DNA from: Gammaproteobacteria bacterium
GTDB taxonomy: Bacteria > Pseudomonadota > Gammaproteobacteria > SZUA-229
Length of the DNA stretch: 5,978 nt
Assembly: GCA_027858635.1 (NCBI GenBank)
Contig: JAQICG010000247.1
Span: 1 to 5,978 of the forward strand
Reading direction: 5' to 3'
The notes below the pieces were generated by a model. That model did not search any database, was not told the DNA's origin, and saw nothing but the letters and a program-made list of their open reading frames with translations. Positions 5,895-5,978 of this stretch are shown in pieces; the stretch's first letter is position 1; each line of letters opens with the position of its first letter. Made by a program: the position numbers and the translations under genes.

Positions 5895-5978
5895 TCAGTC
5901 AGCCTGACGACGCAAAAATGCCGGTATATCCAGCAAACTTTCGTCATATTCTCCGGAAGAGGTGGTTTTACTCTGCTT
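5895..5978 (-). CDS. ftsZ: FtsZ, cell division GTPase, C-terminal end
   Basis: The last 27 codons and TGA stop of ftsZ; the rest lies beyond the right edge. FtsZ is the tubulin-like GTPase of the division ring. What is visible is the end of the variable linker (KQSKTTSSGEYDES) and the conserved C-terminal peptide LLDIPAFLRRQAD, almost the same as E. coli DYLDIPAFLRKQAD. In known systems this peptide binds FtsA, ZipA and other partners, tethering FtsZ to the membrane. ftsZ followed by lpxC is the standard end of the division and cell wall (dcw) gene cluster in gammaproteobacteria. The GTPase domain cannot be assessed here. Confidence 0.95.
   Translation of the reverse strand, partial: KQSKTTSSGEYDESLLDIPAFLRRQAD

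Noticed and set aside
1..5978. Mobile element, phage, defence system, CRISPR array or RNA gene
   Set aside because: No transposase, terminal repeats, spaced repeats or tRNA-like folds were seen; the gene order is a conserved housekeeping block.

Overview
The window carries a conserved chromosomal block of a gammaproteobacterium. From right to left it holds the end of ftsZ, lpxC, a divergently read dciA (DUF721), a membrane-anchored M23 peptidase gene, secA and the start of argJ. All genes except dciA lie on the minus strand. The order lpxC - DUF721 gene - M23 gene - secA - argJ is, from memory, the one found in Pseudomonas. It differs from E. coli, where secM stands directly before secA. The FtsZ tail (LDIPAFLRRQAD) and the close residue-for-residue match of LpxC and SecA to E. 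coli numbering also indicate a gammaproteobacterium. I cannot name a genus.

Layout: 1-325 is the 5' part of argJ (arginine biosynthesis). Positions 326-584 are non-coding and hold a stem-loop, a three-unit 9-bp repeat and a likely argJ promoter. Positions 585-3311 are secA. Positions 3312-3429 hold a strong intrinsic terminator placed almost against the secA start. Positions 3430-4326 encode the M23 protein. Positions 4327-4388 form a short divergent promoter region. Positions 4389-4808 are dciA, whose stop codon abuts the lpxC stop codon. Positions 4809-5723 are lpxC, which begins with TTG. Positions 5724-5894 are a leader region with overlapping GC-rich hairpins. Positions 5895-5978 are the last 27 codons of ftsZ.

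Together the genes serve envelope growth and the cell cycle: FtsZ for septation, LpxC for the committed step of lipid A synthesis, an M23 protein for peptidoglycan remodelling or its control, SecA for protein export, and DciA for loading the replicative helicase. ArgJ is metabolic. No mobile element, RNA gene, CRISPR array or foreign-looking segment was seen, and every full-length gene looks intact.

The least ordinary part is the secA leader. A complete terminator ends 12-21 bases before the possible secA start codons, leaving no room for a promoter between them. secA must therefore be transcribed through it, which suggests attenuation or partial readthrough. A 12-codon reading frame and a possible antiterminator pairing lie just upstream, but these are speculative.
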